DNA from: Chloroflexota bacterium
GTDB taxonomy: Bacteria > Chloroflexota > Anaerolineae > Aggregatilineales > Phototrophicaceae
Reading direction: 5' to 3'
Assembly: GCA_020161935.1 (NCBI GenBank)
Contig: JAIUNI010000001.1
Location: forward strand, 1 to 64,000
DNA: 64,000 nucleotides
Of the stretch, positions 7,927 to 16,191 are shown piece by piece; the stretch's first letter is position 1, and each line of letters opens with the position of its first letter. The notes under the pieces are model-generated. The model did not search any database, was not told the DNA's origin, and saw only the letters and a list, made by a program, of their open reading frames with translations. The position numbers and the translations under genes were made by a program.

Positions 7927-10900
7927 TTATGACAGCTTGCACACACGCATATAATCCAGCCGGAAACTGGATGGCACAACCTTCGCCGCGCCAAAAAAGG
8001 CAAACCGCCCATCCGGCCATGTGCTGTCGGTAAACTGGGTCAGCAGCACACCGTTGATGTACAGCGTAAACTCGTCGCCAACGATGTCTACCCGCAGCGT
8101 ATTGACGGCATTGTCGCCGGTTTTAATGGCGTTAATCTGCGTCCACTTCACGATGTCCTGATAGCTGTTGTTCTCGTACCGCCCGACATAGTAACTGCCT
8201 GTGTTGCGGATCATAAACGCGATAAAGTTACGTTCGTTCTGATACCGCAGCCAGATCCCGACACGGCTGGTAATGTCCGAAAATCGGCTGGCGGTTACCA
8301 CGGCTTCGACCCGCCCCTCACGGAAGGTAAAGCCCCGCAGACTGCCCCAACTGGTCGCCTCGTCGGTTGTTGCCGGAATGGCATTCAGCCGCACTTCGTA
8401 GAAGTTATTGATCAACTGCTCGTTGGATGCTCCTCCGGCAGTCGTATCCTCAAACCAGTCATTGCTCGACTCGCCATTGACGAACTCGTCCTCGATCAAC
8501 GGCTGGCATATCGTCAGGATACGCTGGTTGGCACTGTTCACGACGACCGCATCTGGTGTCACCATCGCCTGTGTTGATCCACCCTCGACTGGTGACACAA
8601 AGTAGTTTTCGTCGCCTTCGGCAATCCAGCCTTCTTGCACGCCGTTCTCCAACCGGATACGGAACCATGCCTTATCCTCGTTGCAGGTTGGCCCTTCCAG
8701 CACGGTAAAGCGCCCATTCACCGGAATTTGTGCCAGCTTTTGCCCGCTGGTTGTTGGCGCACTGCGTACATTGACCGGCAGTGGATCATCACCCCGCACG
8801 TAACCCAGCACACCCGCATATAGGTATGACGGTAAAGCACCCGGACAGCTAACAATCGCTGGCTTGGTGGCTGTCGGTGGCAATGGTGGTATCGTCGGCA
8901 CGTCGCTCGGCGTAATCGTGTAGGTCGGTGTTAAGGTAAACGTCGCCGTTTCCGTTGGTGTCGTTGTCGCCGTCGGTGTATCACTGGCGGTTGGTGTCCA
9001 CGTTGGCGTATCCGTTGGGTCAAAGGCCAATGGCACATTCAGCAGATCACCCGCCGTTTGCACCTGCGACGCTGCCGCCGTAATCCAGCCCAACGTGCCA
9101 TCCGGTAGGTAAATCTGGTACCACAATCCGCTCTCGCTGATGCCGACTATATCAATCCGGTCACCGGCATTTAGCGTCATCACCAGCGGATAGGATGTCG
9201 CCGGCCCCAAACGAACCGGTAACGCCCGCAGCGCAATACCCTCCGGTGTTGATGGTGTCACGGTTGGCGTATTCGTCGGTGTATCGGTCGCTGTTGGTGA
9301 ACTAGTCACCGTTGCGGTATCCGTCGCTGTTGGTGATGCGGTTCTGGTCGGCGTATCGCTGGCTGTGGCAGTCGGTGTTGCGGTTGGTGTCACGGTCGCC
9401 GTCAGGGTAAAGGAGGCAATCGCATCCTGTGTCTGCTGGATGGCAACGGCATTCTGGGTTTCGGTGGCTGCTACTGCCGCCTGCTGGTTGTTGGATACGA
9501 CCAAGAACCCGATCAACCCCAATGCGACAACCGCTACCGCCGCAACCGCCAGCACCAGAATGTTAACGCCGCCTTTGGCTGGTGGTTCTTCGGCAGCAGT
9601 TGGTTGGTAGGCCGGAACGCTGCCTGACGGTGGTTTTGATGGTGCAATTGTCGGGACGTAACCCGGTGGTGTCGTCGGCCCATCGTACGTGCTTCCGGGT
9701 AAAGGCGGCTTCTGCGTTGGTGTAACCAGTCGTGGAACTGGCGCTGGCCGGTTCGGTAACGGTGTCGTAAAAAAGCTGGTGGATTGCCCCACATTACCGG
9801 TTATGGCACGGTCAAACGCAGCGGCAAACTCACGGGTTGATGGGAACCGTTCCTGTGGCAGCTTCGCCATCGCCTGTGACAGCACATCTTTAATGGTTGG
9901 CGGCAAGTCTGCCCGCCACACGTCTGGCGCAGTCGGCACTTCGTTCAGGTGCTTGTTCATCAGTGCATACGGTGTTGGGGCTTCGAACGGCAGCCGCCCC
10001 GTCAGCATGTGGTAGGTCATGATGCCCAGCGCATACTGGTCGGTGGCTGGTGTAATGCTTTCGCCCTTCCACTGCTCCGGCGACATATACGACGGTGTAC
10101 CCATCGCCATGCCTGTCCCGGTTAGGCCAGTGGTCGCCGTCGTGATTTTGGCGATGCCGAAGTCCACCAGAAACGGTGTACCTTGCTCATCGAACATCAC
10201 GTTATTGGCTTTGATGTCGCGGTGGATAACCCCCTGCGAATGGGCATAATCTAAGGCGTAGCTCAACCCTTTCAGCACAACCGAGACTTCACTCAGCGAT
10301 GGTAAGCCTTTGTCCGTCCGCATCCGGTAACTGATGCGTTCCGCTAACGAGCCGCCGGTTAACAAGCGCATGGCGACATAGCTCAAGCCGTTCGCCGTGC
10401 CGTAGTCGTAAATCGGGACGATGTTGGGATGTTCCAACCGTGCCGCCGTTTGGGCTTCGCGGCTGAAACGTTCGAGAAATTCCGGCTGCTGCGCCAAACT
10501 CGGTGGTAAAACTTTGAAGGCGACATCCCGGTTCAGGCTGGATTGATGCGCCCGATAAACCGCGCCCATGCCGCCTTGGCCTAAAATCGCGCCCACTTTG
10601 TATTGGGCAATGGTTTGCCCGTTGAGGTTGCTGATGTCCAGTGTCGCTGGTTGACCCGCTGATGACGACTCGTTGACGGTCGCCTCGGTACGCCACGCGG
10701 TCGTGTTTTCGATCATCCGCGACAGCATCTCGATAGCCGCGTCGACATAGACGTTCTTCTCGTCGAACACTTGCACACCGTCGTATTCCAGCAGGGCTTT
10801 GACGAATGGTGTTGGTGCAGCCGCTAGCGGAATCGGTATATAGCTTTCTTGGAAAATGGGGATCATGGGTTTATTCAGGCGGTGAGCATGTTCAATCTCA

Positions 10901-11121
10901 CGCTGCACCCATTCCGAATCAAACGTGCCGTCACCCACCAAGCACACGAAAACATCGGCATCTTTGATGGCTTGCAACAGCCGATCAGGAAATGCACCCG
11001 CTGTATCGTTACGTTCGGTATCGAGGTAGGCTTCGATGCGCCGCTGTTTAAGGTCGCGAACGATCAACTGTGCCAGAAGTGCGCTCGGCTTGCGGCGGTA
11101 GCTAATAAAAACACGCGCCAT
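7927..11121 (-). CDS. TIR domain-Ser/Thr kinase fusion with SH3 and LamG-like ectodomain
   Basis: A 1064-aa multidomain receptor. The TIR domain spans about 1-135 (RVFISYRRK; SEWVQREI with Glu75 in the position of the NADase Glu). The kinase domain spans about 174-440: Gly loop at 181-185, Lys203, HRD 300-302, DFG 320-322, SPE 347-349. A transmembrane helix near 530-552 follows a Pro-rich linker, then Thr/Pro repeats, two SH3-like segments (ALPVRLGPATSYP and LPVNVRSAPTTSG) and a C-terminal LamG/DUF1080-like domain. The kinase and TIR parts are cytoplasmic and the rest outside. The first ATG after GGGGTG is chosen, not the TTG 18 bases earlier. Joining a possible NAD-cleaving domain to an STK is unusual. 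Confidence 0.9.
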   Translation of the reverse strand: MARVFISYRRKPSALLAQLIVRDLKQRRIEAYLDTERNDTAGAFPDRLLQAIKDADVFVCLVGDGTFDSEWVQREIEHAHRLNKPMIPIFQESYIPIPLAAAPTPFVKALLEYDGVQVFDEKNVYVDAAIEMLSRMIENTTAWRTEATVNESSSAGQPATLDISNLNGQTIAQYKVGAILGQGGMGAVYRAHQSSLNRDVAFKVLPPSLAQQPEFLERFSREAQTAARLEHPNIVPIYDYGTANGLSYVAMRLLTGGSLAERISYRMRTDKGLPSLSEVSVVLKGLSYALDYAHSQGVIHRDIKANNVMFDEQGTPFLVDFGIAKITTATTGLTGTGMAMGTPSYMSPEQWKGESITPATDQYALGIMTYHMLTGRLPFEAPTPYALMNKHLNEVPTAPDVWRADLPPTIKDVLSQAMAKLPQERFPSTREFAAAFDRAITGNVGQSTSFFTTPLPNRPAPVPRLVTPTQKPPLPGSTYDGPTTPPGYVPTIAPSKPPSGSVPAYQPTAAEEPPAKGGVNILVLAVAAVAVVALGLIGFLVVSNNQQAAVAATETQNAVAIQQTQDAIASFTLTATVTPTATPTATASDTPTRTASPTATDTATVTSSPTATDTPTNTPTVTPSTPEGIALRALPVRLGPATSYPLVMTLNAGDRIDIVGISESGLWYQIYLPDGTLGWITAAASQVQTAGDLLNVPLAFDPTDTPTWTPTASDTPTATTTPTETATFTLTPTYTITPSDVPTIPPLPPTATKPAIVSCPGALPSYLYAGVLGYVRGDDPLPVNVRSAPTTSGQKLAQIPVNGRFTVLEGPTCNEDKAWFRIRLENGVQEGWIAEGDENYFVSPVEGGSTQAMVTPDAVVVNSANQRILTICQPLIEDEFVNGESSNDWFEDTTAGGASNEQLINNFYEVRLNAIPATTDEATSWGSLRGFTFREGRVEAVVTASRFSDITSRVGIWLRYQNERNFIAFMIRNTGSYYVGRYENNSYQDIVKWTQINAIKTGDNAVNTLRVDIVGDEFTLYINGVLLTQFTDSTWPDGRFAFFGAAKVVPSSFRLDYMRVCKLS

Positions 11122-11227
11122 AAACACCCCGTAACCCAATTGAGAAAAAAGGAACTTATAACACAGTATAAATCATTTATTTGCTCAACACTACCAACTC
11201 AAACAGCTTTATAACCGAAATGACAGG

Positions 11228-11857
11228 TCACCCGCTGCTTGCCCGTTTGAGTGCCGTTTGGAGGCGCTGCTGCTGAAGGGTGGTGGTCAGGTCGCCGCGT
11301 GTTCGTTCCAGCACGCCGCGCACGATGTCCGTCTGCCGCCGCAGCCCACCGGTGATGGCATCGGGAAAATCGAACGTGACCAGTTGGTCGTAAATGTCAT
11401 CCATCGCTTCGAGGAGACGCTCGGCTTCGTTGGTGTCACCATCTTCGCGGCGGAGAATATCGAGGATGAAGCGGCGGAGTTCAGTCGCGGCCTCGGCTAA
11501 CCCGTTCAGGTACGAATCATTTTCGACGTTGAGTTCCTGCGGTGTTGGCAGGGGCAGACCGCGCACGATGGCATAGGTACAGAATGCCTCGACCACTTCT
11601 TTCAGCGCGTCCTGCGTATATCCGGCATGATATAGGTCGGGGTAAGCGGCGATACCGGCTTTCAGATCATTCGCGCCATTTTTCGCAGCGGTCATTTTCC
11701 CGGCGGCTTTGTCCCACTCGTGGCGGTGGATAGCGCGGATCGCCTCCGAGCAGTGGCGCACCAGTTCGCGGCTGCGGTTGACGGCTTCATCACGGGCGGC
11801 GTTTTTAGCAACGAAGGCCGCGCGGATGCCTTCGCTAATGGTGTTCAGGTTATCCAT
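11228..11857 (-). CDS. translin family protein
   Basis: A 209-aa all-helical protein matching the archaeal/bacterial translin pattern along its length. Landmarks are AYPDLYHAGYTQDALKEVVEA, LPTPQELNVENDSYLNGLAEA, ELRRFILDILR and the hallmark FDFPDAITGGLRRQTD. Translins form octamers that bind or cleave small RNAs and single-stranded nucleic acid. The prokaryotic role is not settled. It lies 107 bases upstream of the TIR-kinase gene on the same strand and may share its transcript. Confidence 0.88.
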   Translation of the reverse strand: MDNLNTISEGIRAAFVAKNAARDEAVNRSRELVRHCSEAIRAIHRHEWDKAAGKMTAAKNGANDLKAGIAAYPDLYHAGYTQDALKEVVEAFCTYAIVRGLPLPTPQELNVENDSYLNGLAEAATELRRFILDILRREDGDTNEAERLLEAMDDIYDQLVTFDFPDAITGGLRRQTDIVRGVLERTRGDLTTTLQQQRLQTALKRASSG

Positions 11858-11935
11858 AGCATGTACTCTCTTGGTGGCAAAGTAATATTATCGACAGCAT
11901 ACCGCACCTAGAAGTAAAACGCGATTGGTGAATCA

Positions 11936-11962
11936 AAAGGCGAGCTAGATGCCCGCCTCTTG
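11936..11962 (-). terminator. intrinsic terminator of ssb
   Basis: On the minus strand GGCGGGC and GCTCGCC form a 7-bp stem with one G-T pair, followed by TTTTG, 20-45 bases after the ssb stop. Confidence 0.6.
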
Positions 11963-11981
11963 TTCAAGTCGATGAGATTCC

Positions 11982-12407
11982 TTAGAAGGGGATGTCGCCC
12001 ATGCTGTCCGGTGGCGGCGGCGCGTAGTCATAATCACCGTTGCCACCACCACTGCTGCGGCCTTCACCGTCGCCACGACTGCCGAGCATCTGGAAGTTAT
12101 CCGCAGTCAGTTCAATTGTGGCGGCTGGCTGACCTGCCTTATCTAAGTATGCACTGGCTTCGACTGTGCCAACAACCATTAACTGCGTCCCTTTGCGGAC
12201 ATATTGGTTCGCAATTTCAGCGAGGTTACGCCAGCAGGTGACCCGGTACCATGTGGTCTTTTCTTGGCGCTCGGCACCATCACGACCACCAAAACGGCGT
12301 GTTACGGCGACTGAAAAGTCTGCCACCGGAACACCGGACTGTGTGTATTTAAAATTAACGTCACGACCGACGTTCCCAACAATTATCGTCTGACTCCAGC
12401 CTGCCAT
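11982..12407 (-). CDS. ssb: single-stranded DNA-binding protein
   Basis: A 141-aa OB-fold protein starting MAGWSQTIIVGNVGRD, with the SSB signatures FSVAVTRR, TTWYRVTCWR and GTQLMVVGTVEA. The Gly-rich spacer ends in DSMGDIPF, the acidic tail that recruits replication and repair partners. It coats single-stranded DNA during replication and repair. The start at 12407 is set by GGAG 9 bases upstream; the track from 12449 would add an unrelated leader. It is not in the usual rpsF-ssb-rpsR operon here. Confidence 0.95.
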   Translation of the reverse strand: MAGWSQTIIVGNVGRDVNFKYTQSGVPVADFSVAVTRRFGGRDGAERQEKTTWYRVTCWRNLAEIANQYVRKGTQLMVVGTVEASAYLDKAGQPAATIELTADNFQMLGSRGDGEGRSSGGGNGDYDYAPPPPDSMGDIPF

Positions 12408-12709
12408 AATCTGTATCTCCTCTGATATGCCGCTTATCCGGCACTCCAACTGTGAATAGCATCATTGTATCCACGATGTTCTACCGCATCAGCTAAAAAA
12501 TGCTCCCGAAAAATCTGAATTTAGTAGAATGAATATTCTACACCGTTTCGCAAATTTTCGCCACCCTCAATTCTTAGGGGTAAAGCTAGGAGGTAAAACA
12601 GCTCAATGATTAATTGTCAAATAATTGATATTATTTTCACAATTTTTTGATAATTAATCATTGGTTTGGGCGTATGATTGAAATATCGAGGTATAGAGAT
12701 GTACGACCT
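12408..12709. other. intergenic leader with inverted repeat and 14-codon ORF
   Basis: CAATGATTAATT (12604-12615) is repeated inverted as AATTAATCATTG (12652-12663). AGGAGG at 12588-12593 precedes a mini-ORF at 12606-12650 (MINCQIIDIIFTIF). The DNA is AT-rich. It may be an operator or attenuating leader for the receiver gene that follows, or the ORF may be chance. Confidence 0.4.
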
Positions 12710-13105
12710 ATGACCACAATTTTACTGCTGGATGACAACTCGGATATCGTAACCCTACTGGAGATGGTATTGAACCAACAGGGTTATGAAGTTATTTCCG
12801 GTCGTAACGGGCAAGAGGGATTGAATTTGCTGGATGCCGGGGCGGTGCGCCCCGACCTGATTATCAGCAATTACTATATGCCAAAGATGGATGGGCTGGA
12901 TTTCTTGGAACACCTGCGGGAAAACCCACAGTTTAAGTCGATACCGTTTATCCTGCTGACGGCTGCTCCCGCTGTTCAGTGGCAGCAGCAGGCCACGAAA
13001 CTGGGCGCGAATGCCTTCTTGCCCAAGCCATTTAAAATCGACCTGCTTAAGAACACTATTCGCGCCGTATCGGAAGCAGCAGACCGCAACTCCTGTACGA
13101 ATTAG
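12710..13105 (+). CDS. receiver-only response regulator lacking the phosphoacceptor Asp
   Basis: A 131-aa single receiver domain with no output domain. The acid pocket (Asp8, Asp9), the switch Thr84 and Lys106 (LPKPF) are intact. However, the phosphorylation site reads ISNYYMPKMDG, with Asn54 in place of Asp; the codon is AAT. It therefore cannot be phosphorylated in the usual way and may be locked in one state or sense by binding. The start is uncertain, with an alternative ATG at 12674. Its last codon overlaps the gatB stop on the other strand by 4 bases. Confidence 0.85.
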   Translation: MTTILLLDDNSDIVTLLEMVLNQQGYEVISGRNGQEGLNLLDAGAVRPDLIISNYYMPKMDGLDFLEHLRENPQFKSIPFILLTAAPAVQWQQQATKLGANAFLPKPFKIDLLKNTIRAVSEAADRNSCTN

Positions 13106-14574
13106 GACTTCTTCGTCGCCAACTGCTCCTTCAACAGCGTATTGACGACGGCGGGGTTGCCTTTGCCCTTGAGCGCTTTCATGCACATGCCCACCAGCGC
13201 CCCGAACAACTTTTCCTCACCGTTGAGGTAGCGCTGAACCATCGCGTCATTGGCAGCCAGCACCTCGGCCACAATTGCGCTAATCGCTCCGGTATCGGAA
13301 ACCTGTGCCAGCCCTTTATCCTGTACGATCTTGCCTGCGTCCGCGCCCGTTTCCCACATCTCGTTCAGCACTTCTAAGCCCGTGCCTTTGTTGATGGTTC
13401 CCGCATCCACTAGCTTGACCAGTTCCGCCAATTTCGCGGCGGTCACTTTGGTTTGGCCGATTTGTTCGCGCTCGATACCGGCATTGTTCATCACACTGAA
13501 CAGGCTGCTGATGAGCCAGTTCGCAGCGGACTTGGCGTTCGCGCCAGCTTCGACCACGGCTTCGTAATAACCCGCGACGGTTTTGTCTAAGCCCAGCACA
13601 GACGCATCGTACTGGCTGAGGCCGAAGGCTTTCACAAACCGTTCGCGTTTGGCATCCGGCAGTTCGGGCAGGGTCGCGCGAACTTTTTCTACCCACTCGC
13701 GACTAATTTCGAGAATCGGCAGATCGGGTTCGGGGAAGTAGCGGTATTCGTCGGCACTTTCTTTGTAGCGCTGGATGACGACTCGCAGCTTGGCTTCGTC
13801 CCAGCCGAGCGTGGCACGCTTAACCGAGTCACCCGACTCCCACAGTTTAACCTGCCGTTCGGTTTCGGCCTTGATGGCGCGGAACACGTTGCGGATGCTG
13901 TTCAGGTTCTTGACCTCGGTGCGTTCTCGGTAGCCAGTGTCGTTGGTGTGCATGACACTGATGTTCGGCTCCATACGCAGCACACCCTTAGACATATCAC
14001 CGTTATTCACGCCCAAGTACTGCAAAATCGCCCGCAGCTTACGCCCGAACGCTTCGGCTTCTTCGGCACTGTTGATGTCCGGCTCGGTCACGATTTCCAG
14101 CAGCGGCACACCGGCACGGTTGTAGTCGACAAGGCTGCCACTGTCCACATGCGTCAGTTTGCCCGTGTCTTCTTCAAGGTGGGCGCGGCGGATGCGGATA
14201 CGCTTGGTATAGGTTTCGCCCTTTTCCGGCGTGACTTCAATATCGACATAGCCGTTAATCGCCAGTGGGCGGTCATACTGGCTGATCTGGTAGCCTTTGG
14301 GCAGGTCGGGGTAAAAGTAGCTTTTACGCGCGAACTGGTTAATCGGCGGGATTTCGCAGTTGAGCGCCAAGCCGACCATCATGCCGAATTGGATTGCTTG
14401 CTCATTCACAACCGGCAGCGTACCGGGTAAGCCCAGCGAGAGGGGGTCAACGGCGCTGTTCGGTTCGGCCTCGACACTATCCACAACCGGGCAAGCGCTA
14501 AACATTTTGCTTTCGGTCAGCAGTTCGGCATGGATTTCCAAGCCGATAACGGGTTTCCAGTCGCTCATACTCAT
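13102..14574 (-). CDS. gatB: Asp/Glu-tRNA amidotransferase subunit B
   Basis: A 490-aa GatB. With GatA and GatC it converts Glu-tRNA(Gln) or Asp-tRNA(Asn) to the amide form in the cytoplasm. It begins WKPVIGLEIHAELLTESKMF and has YFYPDLPKGYQISQYDRPL, LEEDTGKLTH, DYNRAGVPLLEIVTEPD and NSIRNVFRA, all conserved. The C-terminal YqeY-like tail is present (LVGMCMKALKGKGNPAVVNTLL). Full length. gatA and gatC are not adjacent. AGGTGA precedes the ATG at 14574. Confidence 0.97.
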   Translation of the reverse strand: MSMSDWKPVIGLEIHAELLTESKMFSACPVVDSVEAEPNSAVDPLSLGLPGTLPVVNEQAIQFGMMVGLALNCEIPPINQFARKSYFYPDLPKGYQISQYDRPLAINGYVDIEVTPEKGETYTKRIRIRRAHLEEDTGKLTHVDSGSLVDYNRAGVPLLEIVTEPDINSAEEAEAFGRKLRAILQYLGVNNGDMSKGVLRMEPNISVMHTNDTGYRERTEVKNLNSIRNVFRAIKAETERQVKLWESGDSVKRATLGWDEAKLRVVIQRYKESADEYRYFPEPDLPILEISREWVEKVRATLPELPDAKRERFVKAFGLSQYDASVLGLDKTVAGYYEAVVEAGANAKSAANWLISSLFSVMNNAGIEREQIGQTKVTAAKLAELVKLVDAGTINKGTGLEVLNEMWETGADAGKIVQDKGLAQVSDTGAISAIVAEVLAANDAMVQRYLNGEEKLFGALVGMCMKALKGKGNPAVVNTLLKEQLATKKS

Positions 14575-14715
14575 GGGGTATCACCTATTGGCGTGAGTCG
14601 GTCAATAATGTGGGGGAAATTGTACCACGAAAGTCGTGAGCGAGGCGCGGTTAATTAGGCAGGTCGCATTTAATCCGGTGCGTATACCTAAGGTATAAGC
14701 GTATGATGGATGCTG

Positions 14716-15138
14716 TTAGCGAACTGCTCCGGTTTGGGGTGTGTTTTTTGCTCTGGATGCTTTGATCACGTTGATCGCTTCTTCTATTGTATCAACGAAT
14801 CCGCCATTATAACGGCTGTCCATCCGGTAGGCACGCATCATAATATCGACCATCGCCTTGACGATGCCGGAAATATGCCGCACGCTAACCGAGACAATAA
14901 TACCCAGATTGCCTTGTGCGATGAGCTTTGCGCTGGTTGCGCGCAAATGCGGCATAGGGTTGCCTTTCGGCATTCCAACTTTGTCGTGGTAAATCACATC
15001 CACGCGGTGGGGCACAGTTGCCATCATATTGATGACGCGGTTATTCATCTCGTACCATTCATCCCATGTGACATGGCCGTTGATGTCAACACAAATAATT
15101 GACTTATCGGTGTCGTACCATTCTGGCTGGTAGGGCAT
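14716..15138 (-). CDS. conserved small protein, unknown; SpoIIAA/STAS-like topology possible
   Basis: A 140-aa soluble protein, if begun at MPYQPEW. It reads as alternating strands and helices: SIICVDINGHVTWDEWYEMNNRVINMM, then VDVIYHDKV and LGIIVSVSVRH, ending with a helix (TIEEAINVIKAS). The pattern of a strand, a helix and a final DTIEEA helix resembles SpoIIAA/STAS-like proteins common in Chloroflexota, but no diagnostic motif is present. It is a single gene divergent from the MpaB-like gene. Function unknown. Confidence 0.7.
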   Translation of the reverse strand: MPYQPEWYDTDKSIICVDINGHVTWDEWYEMNNRVINMMATVPHRVDVIYHDKVGMPKGNPMPHLRATSAKLIAQGNLGIIVSVSVRHISGIVKAMVDIMMRAYRMDSRYNGGFVDTIEEAINVIKASRAKNTPQTGAVR

Positions 15139-15317
15139 GTCTGCTATCCTCAATTCACTCTGAAACCGATTGATAATTGGTGTGTCAATACTTCAACTAT
15201 TATTAGTCTAATTGTTAACAATTGGGGTAAGCGTTAAGATTTATGATAGGCGCTGCTTTTTGGCAGTGAATCGCTAAAATACACATTATTGATTAATCTC
15301 CAGAGCAAATCATCCCT

Positions 15318-16163
15318 ATGTTTTCCCCCCGGCGTACGCCACCCGAAATACTCGCGCTTGATCCCATCCGCGACCACCTCAAAATTGTTCAGTGGGTGGG
15401 TGAGTACGAATTTCCATTTGAAACCCAGCGTTCACTGGAGTTCGCGTTGTTCCGCACCTTCGCCGTCCCCAGCATCTCCCGACTGCTCGCCCATACCGGT
15501 TACTTCGCCGCGCATGGGCAGAAGCGCTACGACGATACCGCGCTCATCATCGCCGAGATTGCCGAGAACGGTTACGACAGCGAACGAGGACGGGCTGCTA
15601 TCCGCCGTATGAACCAGATTCACCGCCACTTCCCGATTACCAATGACGATTACCTGTATGTACTGTCCACATTTGTGTTTGAACCCAGCCGTTTCGGACG
15701 GCTGCTCTCGTGGCGAGAGGCGACTTATAACGAGAAGCTGGCGAATTATGTTTTCTGGCGCGAAATCGGTAAACGCATGAATATTCAGGCTATTCCCGAC
15801 ACGTTGGAAGCCTTTGACCAGTTTAACCGTGCTTACGAGCGCGACCATTTTCGTTACCATGAAACTAATCATCAAGTCGCCGAAGCCTCGGTGCGTGTGT
15901 TCTTGGAATGGTTTCCTGCGCCGCTTCGCCCGATTGCACGGCAGGCGATTTACGCGCTGATGGATGACGCACTGCTCGAAGCGGTTGGTTTCCCCAAGCC
16001 GCCGCGTGGGTGGCGGGGGTTGGTGCGGGGGCTGCTGCGGCTTCGGGCGCATATCGTCAAATGGCTGCCGCGCCGCCGCAAACCTTTCTTACTGACACAA
16101 TCGGTGTTGCGGTCGTATCCAAGTGGTTATACAGTGGATGACTTAGGACCGCGCGATCATTGA
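15318..16163 (+). CDS. oxygenase MpaB/Lcp-like family protein (DUF2236-type)
   Basis: A 281-aa protein recognised from RRMNQIHRHFPITNDDYLYVLSTFVFEP (about 100-126) and the heme-pocket helices of the ER-bound oxygenase MpaB/rubber oxygenase Lcp group, here shorter than typical family members. HRHF and ERDHFRYHETNHQ supply candidate His ligands. These are b-type heme oxygenases acting on terpenoid chains; the substrate here is unknown. It runs 28 bases ahead of the membrane glycosyltransferase gene. Confidence 0.75.
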   Translation: MFSPRRTPPEILALDPIRDHLKIVQWVGEYEFPFETQRSLEFALFRTFAVPSISRLLAHTGYFAAHGQKRYDDTALIIAEIAENGYDSERGRAAIRRMNQIHRHFPITNDDYLYVLSTFVFEPSRFGRLLSWREATYNEKLANYVFWREIGKRMNIQAIPDTLEAFDQFNRAYERDHFRYHETNHQVAEASVRVFLEWFPAPLRPIARQAIYALMDDALLEAVGFPKPPRGWRGLVRGLLRLRAHIVKWLPRRRKPFLLTQSVLRSYPSGYTVDDLGPRDH

Positions 16164-16191
16164 CCAGAAGGCATAAGGCCGTCAGTGATCT

